Shown in pieces: positions 61,225-64,000 of a stretch of 64,000 bases of DNA (position 1 is its first letter; each line of letters begins with the position of its first letter). This stretch comes from Pyropia yezoensis (taxonomy: Eukaryota > Rhodophyta > Bangiophyceae > Bangiales > Bangiaceae). A program made the translations under genes and the position numbers. Where the stretch lies: NCBI GenBank assembly GCA_009829735.1, contig CM020618.1, forward strand, positions 42,112,878-42,176,877, read 5' to 3'. The notes beneath the pieces are model-generated. The model saw only the letters and a list, made by a program, of their open reading frames with translations, was not told the DNA's origin and made no database searches.

Positions 61225-62200
61225 CCGGCGGAGGCTGGAGAGACGATGAAGGTCAACGCCCGGGCACGCCGGCGCGGGCGCCCGGGTGGAGGTGGGCGGG
61301 GGCGGACGGGGGTAGGGGGGGGAGCACGTCAGACGGTAAGATCGATGGCCAACGACGTGACGACGTCGGAAGGCGGGTCACGCGCCATGGGTCCGGGATC
61401 GCAGCGCAGTGGGTCTAAAACCGAGTACCTACATTCGCGCGCATCGGGCCCGAATCGGACGTGTCCGCCCGTGCAAGGTCTCCCGTAGGGCCCGTAGAGG
61501 CCGAATGTTCGCAAGAAACGCACTCTCGGGGATGCTACGGGCAGGGAACAGAACGGTTTTTCGCCGCTCCTTGACGACGAGAAAGAAGACGTCGAGACCT
61601 ACCTTCTCATATGAAGAGGTCATTTTCTGTTCTGGTCTCGTCGAGATAGCTCTTTTCCAACACGCTGTTGCATCGCTTTTCTTGCACAGGGATACACGAA
61701 AAGTTGTATTCCCCAGCAGGTTCTGTTGCGGTGCGAAACCATGATTTGCAATGGCGTTGCAATGCAAAGCAATGTTTCACACGCTCAGGCATCGGCGGCT
61801 TCAAAAGGGTACCATTCCATGACGGACACGCGTGCAACAATCTGCCGTACACCACGTGTTCACATGCCTTTGCAACACTCAGAGCACGTGTTCCGCAGAC
61901 TTTCAGGAGCTCGATGTGCGACATGACACGGTTCATTCATGCCCCACCCAGCACGTATTTCCACGTCGCTCCTAGACAACAGAGCGTCCAGACAGACACT
62001 CGGATCGACTTGTCCGGCTCGTCGCAGCGGACGCGACGTCATCATCCACCGCCACACCTCTGTGCGCCCCCCCTCCCCCCCTGCACCACCCCCCCGCTCT
62101 GCACCACCTCCCCACACGCTACACGCCACCACTGTACGACCGTGTACGCCCACAGTCGGGACGCGGAAGTTGCTTCCCCGCCACCGCCCCCGATCTATCG
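61225..62200. other. Intergenic DNA with mixed composition
   Basis: 61225-61440 is GC-rich, 61500-61960 AT-richer. Frames under 115 codons are unsupported on both strands. From 62040 to 62140 a C-rich stretch leads into the ORF at 62201. I see nothing else. Confidence 0.45.
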
Positions 62201-63985
62201 ATGTCGTCGTCGGATGCCTCTGGGTCGACTGGAGGAGAAGATTACGCCTCCTCGCTCGACGGTCCACCGGAGGACGATGCGGGCATTGACGACGTCGTCG
62301 ACGACTTGGAGCCGTCCTTCTACACGCGCGACGAGCAGGGCAAGTTCGCGGGCGACGGGCGCCGGCTTCGCAAGCGCCAGGCGCCAAAGTTTCCGGTCAT
62401 TGAGCTCATTGGCTCGGAGGAGGCTCCCATGACGAGCAGCGCCCCCCCCTCACAATGCAAGACGTGGCTGATTCGCGGACCCGTCCGCGGATGGTCTGAC
62501 GATGGATGGCGGCTGTCCACCGTCACGACGGTCCGAGCGCGCGCCTCCATGACGAGCCCCGAGGTGTATGCGCGGTCCGTGGCGTGGCTCGTGCCGGGTA
62601 CGTACGTCGACACCGACGATTTCTCGGCCTCCCTCCGATTCGTTGCTTCCGCAGCGGCCGCGGCCAACGAGACGTGGGACGCCGAGTCGCCGTCTAGCTC
62701 CTTCCGCGGTCTACAACAAGGCCAGCAACTGGACGACGACGACGTCGAGCTCGTAATGCACCAAGCGGCTGTCAATGTTCGGAACACTGGCAAGAGAGTC
62801 CCCGACGGGTTTGTCGCCCTGATCCGCCGCGAGGCGGCCGTGAGTGACCCCGTCAACCAAGCGTCCGTCCGCGCTCTTCTGCGACAAAGATCTACCCTGG
62901 CTGTGGCAGACTATCGGCGCAAGGGCGCAGCGATTATGCGTAGCAGGTGGCTGATGCTGCTTCAAGGCTTGGGCGCTGGCATTGTGGCCCGGATCCGCCG
63001 CGTGTTGGAGTTTGAGTCTACTGACCCGCCCGCCGTCGGTATGCGCTCACGGGCGTCGCGCATCCGCCTGTCGTGGGGTTCGACGCAGATGCGGCTGCTG
63101 CCGACACCGGCGCAGCTGCGGGCGGAGCGCCGTCGCGCGTTTTACTCGGCGGACCGCGTCTCGCACTTTTTCTTCACACGGAAAGGACGCGGCAGCCTGG
63201 TGCGATGGGACTACGTGCGGGGGTCGTGCAGCGCCGGTATCCGACGGTACCGCACGTCGGACGGGGAGGAGAAGCGGCTACGCGGGTACAACAACCGTTA
63301 CTGGGAGCAGGGGCAACCAGCTGACGATGACGACGACTCGGACGACCGCTCCGCCAACGAGGACGACGGTTTCTACTTTGGCAACAGCAACGTCGAAACA
63401 GAGGGCTGTTATGCGCCCCTGGAACACGACGAGGGCAAGCTGAAGGAGATTATTGCGCACTCGTTCTCGTACCTGGAGAACGACGACTCGACGGGGGCGC
63501 TGCGGATCCTGGGCGTCGGGTTTGACACTGCCACCGCACTACAGCATGCAATCCACCGGGCGACGATGCCCAACACTACCGCACAACAGGTGGCCGCCGC
63601 GTGCCCACCCGTTCTCACGTTTGCTGCAGACGGCGGGACCATCAAGGGCAAGATGGTGACGGCCTTTGCGGCGGCCCTGGCCTGGCCGCTACTGCGGTAC
63701 GGCCGGACGGACATCGTGCCGCTGGTATACTCCCTCTCTGGTGAGAAGCAAGTTGACAAGCTTCTCTCTGTGGCTGTGCGCGACATGGTCCTGAAGCTTC
63801 TACAAACCGCATTTACGGCGCCCGTCGCAGGTGGAGACGAGGATGGCGGCTCTGGCAGTGGTGGCGTCGGGGAGGGCGGCACCATGTCCGACACCGATTC
63901 GCATAGTGTCGTGAAGCTGCACGTACATGACGAGGTTCAAGTGTGTGGTACGTTGGTACGCGTGGGGTTGATTGGCTGTACGTGA
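62201..63985 (+). CDS. Hypothetical protein with DGG motif, possibly transposon-derived, end of window
   Basis: ATG at 62201 (MSSSDASGSTGGED) opens 594 codons with normal amino-acid variety and acidic segments. Features: RKRQAPKFPVIELIG, RYRRK-like basic helices (DYRRKGAAIMRSRWLML), HFFFTRKGRGSLVRWDY, a poly-Asp loop, then LTFAADGGTIKGKMVTAF and VPLVYSLSGEKQVDKLL. The last two lines resemble the order seen in several transposon-encoded proteins, where an Asp-containing strand is followed by a GKE/GEK segment, but I cannot name the family. Translation stops at 63983, yet CTGTACGTGAG around the stop looks like a splice donor (GTACGT), so the gene may continue beyond the window. Confidence 0.5.
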   Translation: MSSSDASGSTGGEDYASSLDGPPEDDAGIDDVVDDLEPSFYTRDEQGKFAGDGRRLRKRQAPKFPVIELIGSEEAPMTSSAPPSQCKTWLIRGPVRGWSDDGWRLSTVTTVRARASMTSPEVYARSVAWLVPGTYVDTDDFSASLRFVASAAAAANETWDAESPSSSFRGLQQGQQLDDDDVELVMHQAAVNVRNTGKRVPDGFVALIRREAAVSDPVNQASVRALLRQRSTLAVADYRRKGAAIMRSRWLMLLQGLGAGIVARIRRVLEFESTDPPAVGMRSRASRIRLSWGSTQMRLLPTPAQLRAERRRAFYSADRVSHFFFTRKGRGSLVRWDYVRGSCSAGIRRYRTSDGEEKRLRGYNNRYWEQGQPADDDDDSDDRSANEDDGFYFGNSNVETEGCYAPLEHDEGKLKEIIAHSFSYLENDDSTGALRILGVGFDTATALQHAIHRATMPNTTAQQVAAACPPVLTFAADGGTIKGKMVTAFAAALAWPLLRYGRTDIVPLVYSLSGEKQVDKLLSVAVRDMVLKLLQTAFTAPVAGGDEDGGSGSGGVGEGGTMSDTDSHSVVKLHVHDEVQVCGTLVRVGLIGCT

Positions 63986-64000
63986 GCGCACACCGACCGG

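Overview
This window looks like nuclear DNA of a GC-rich eukaryote, not a prokaryote. It has a eukaryotic-type tRNA-Gly(GCC) gene, a protein phosphatase methyltransferase gene (LCMT1-like) split by three short GT-AG introns, chromovirus-type Ty3 retrotransposons, a tyrosine-recombinase retrotransposon of the DIRS/PAT kind and a decayed LINE. The very high GC content, long C/G homopolymers and compact genes would suit a bangiophyte red alga (Porphyra/Pyropia type). That placement is inference and was not tested by any search.

Layout. 1-3740: GC-rich DNA with one long Ala/Gly/Pro-rich hypothetical ORF. 3741-8950: a PAT-like DIRS element on the minus strand (gag, RT-RNase H-methyltransferase, tyrosine recombinase) with split direct repeats A1 / B1-A2 / B2. 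9377-19115: a Ty3/gypsy element (Ty3-A, plus strand) with 690-bp LTRs. 20322-20392: tRNA-Gly on the minus strand. 20618-43211: a 5'-truncated LINE of the type with a restriction-like endonuclease, bounded on both sides by 257-bp direct copies of the tRNA-Gly 5' half plus its upstream flank. Nested inside the LINE, 22767-40015, is a second Ty3 element (Ty3-B, minus strand) with 363-bp LTRs and a 5-bp target duplication. Ty3-B contains a 500-N gap flanked by two copies of the same ~5.9 kb, which I read as two unmerged overlapping contigs; the real element is probably about 10.8 kb. 43469-64000: sparse host DNA with a BED zinc-finger ORF, two unrecognised long ORFs, the LCMT1-like gene and much low-complexity sequence.

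Most interesting system. Both Ty3 elements, although different in sequence, LTR and length, share two unusual features. (1) Gag and pol are joined by the same predicted -1 frameshift heptamer (G GGA AAC) one codon before the gag stop. (2) A long ORF on the opposite strand lies between the end of pol and the 3' LTR, convergent to pol. The two antisense ORFs encode related proteins (shared YYPG, RRxHG and Y-x-P-V-x-P motifs with conserved spacing) that I cannot assign to any known family. In Ty3-B the convergent pol and antisense ORF are separated by four 24-bp hairpin repeats.

How the parts work together. The gag-pol parts are ordinary retrotransposon machinery: capsid/nucleocapsid, protease, RT-RNase H, and integrase with a chromodomain-like tail. 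The antisense protein would be an extra, separately transcribed factor. The DIRS-like element would integrate by tyrosine recombinase rather than integrase. The LINE appears to have targeted a tRNA gene. Host gene content that I can name is limited to tRNA-Gly and the LCMT1-like gene.
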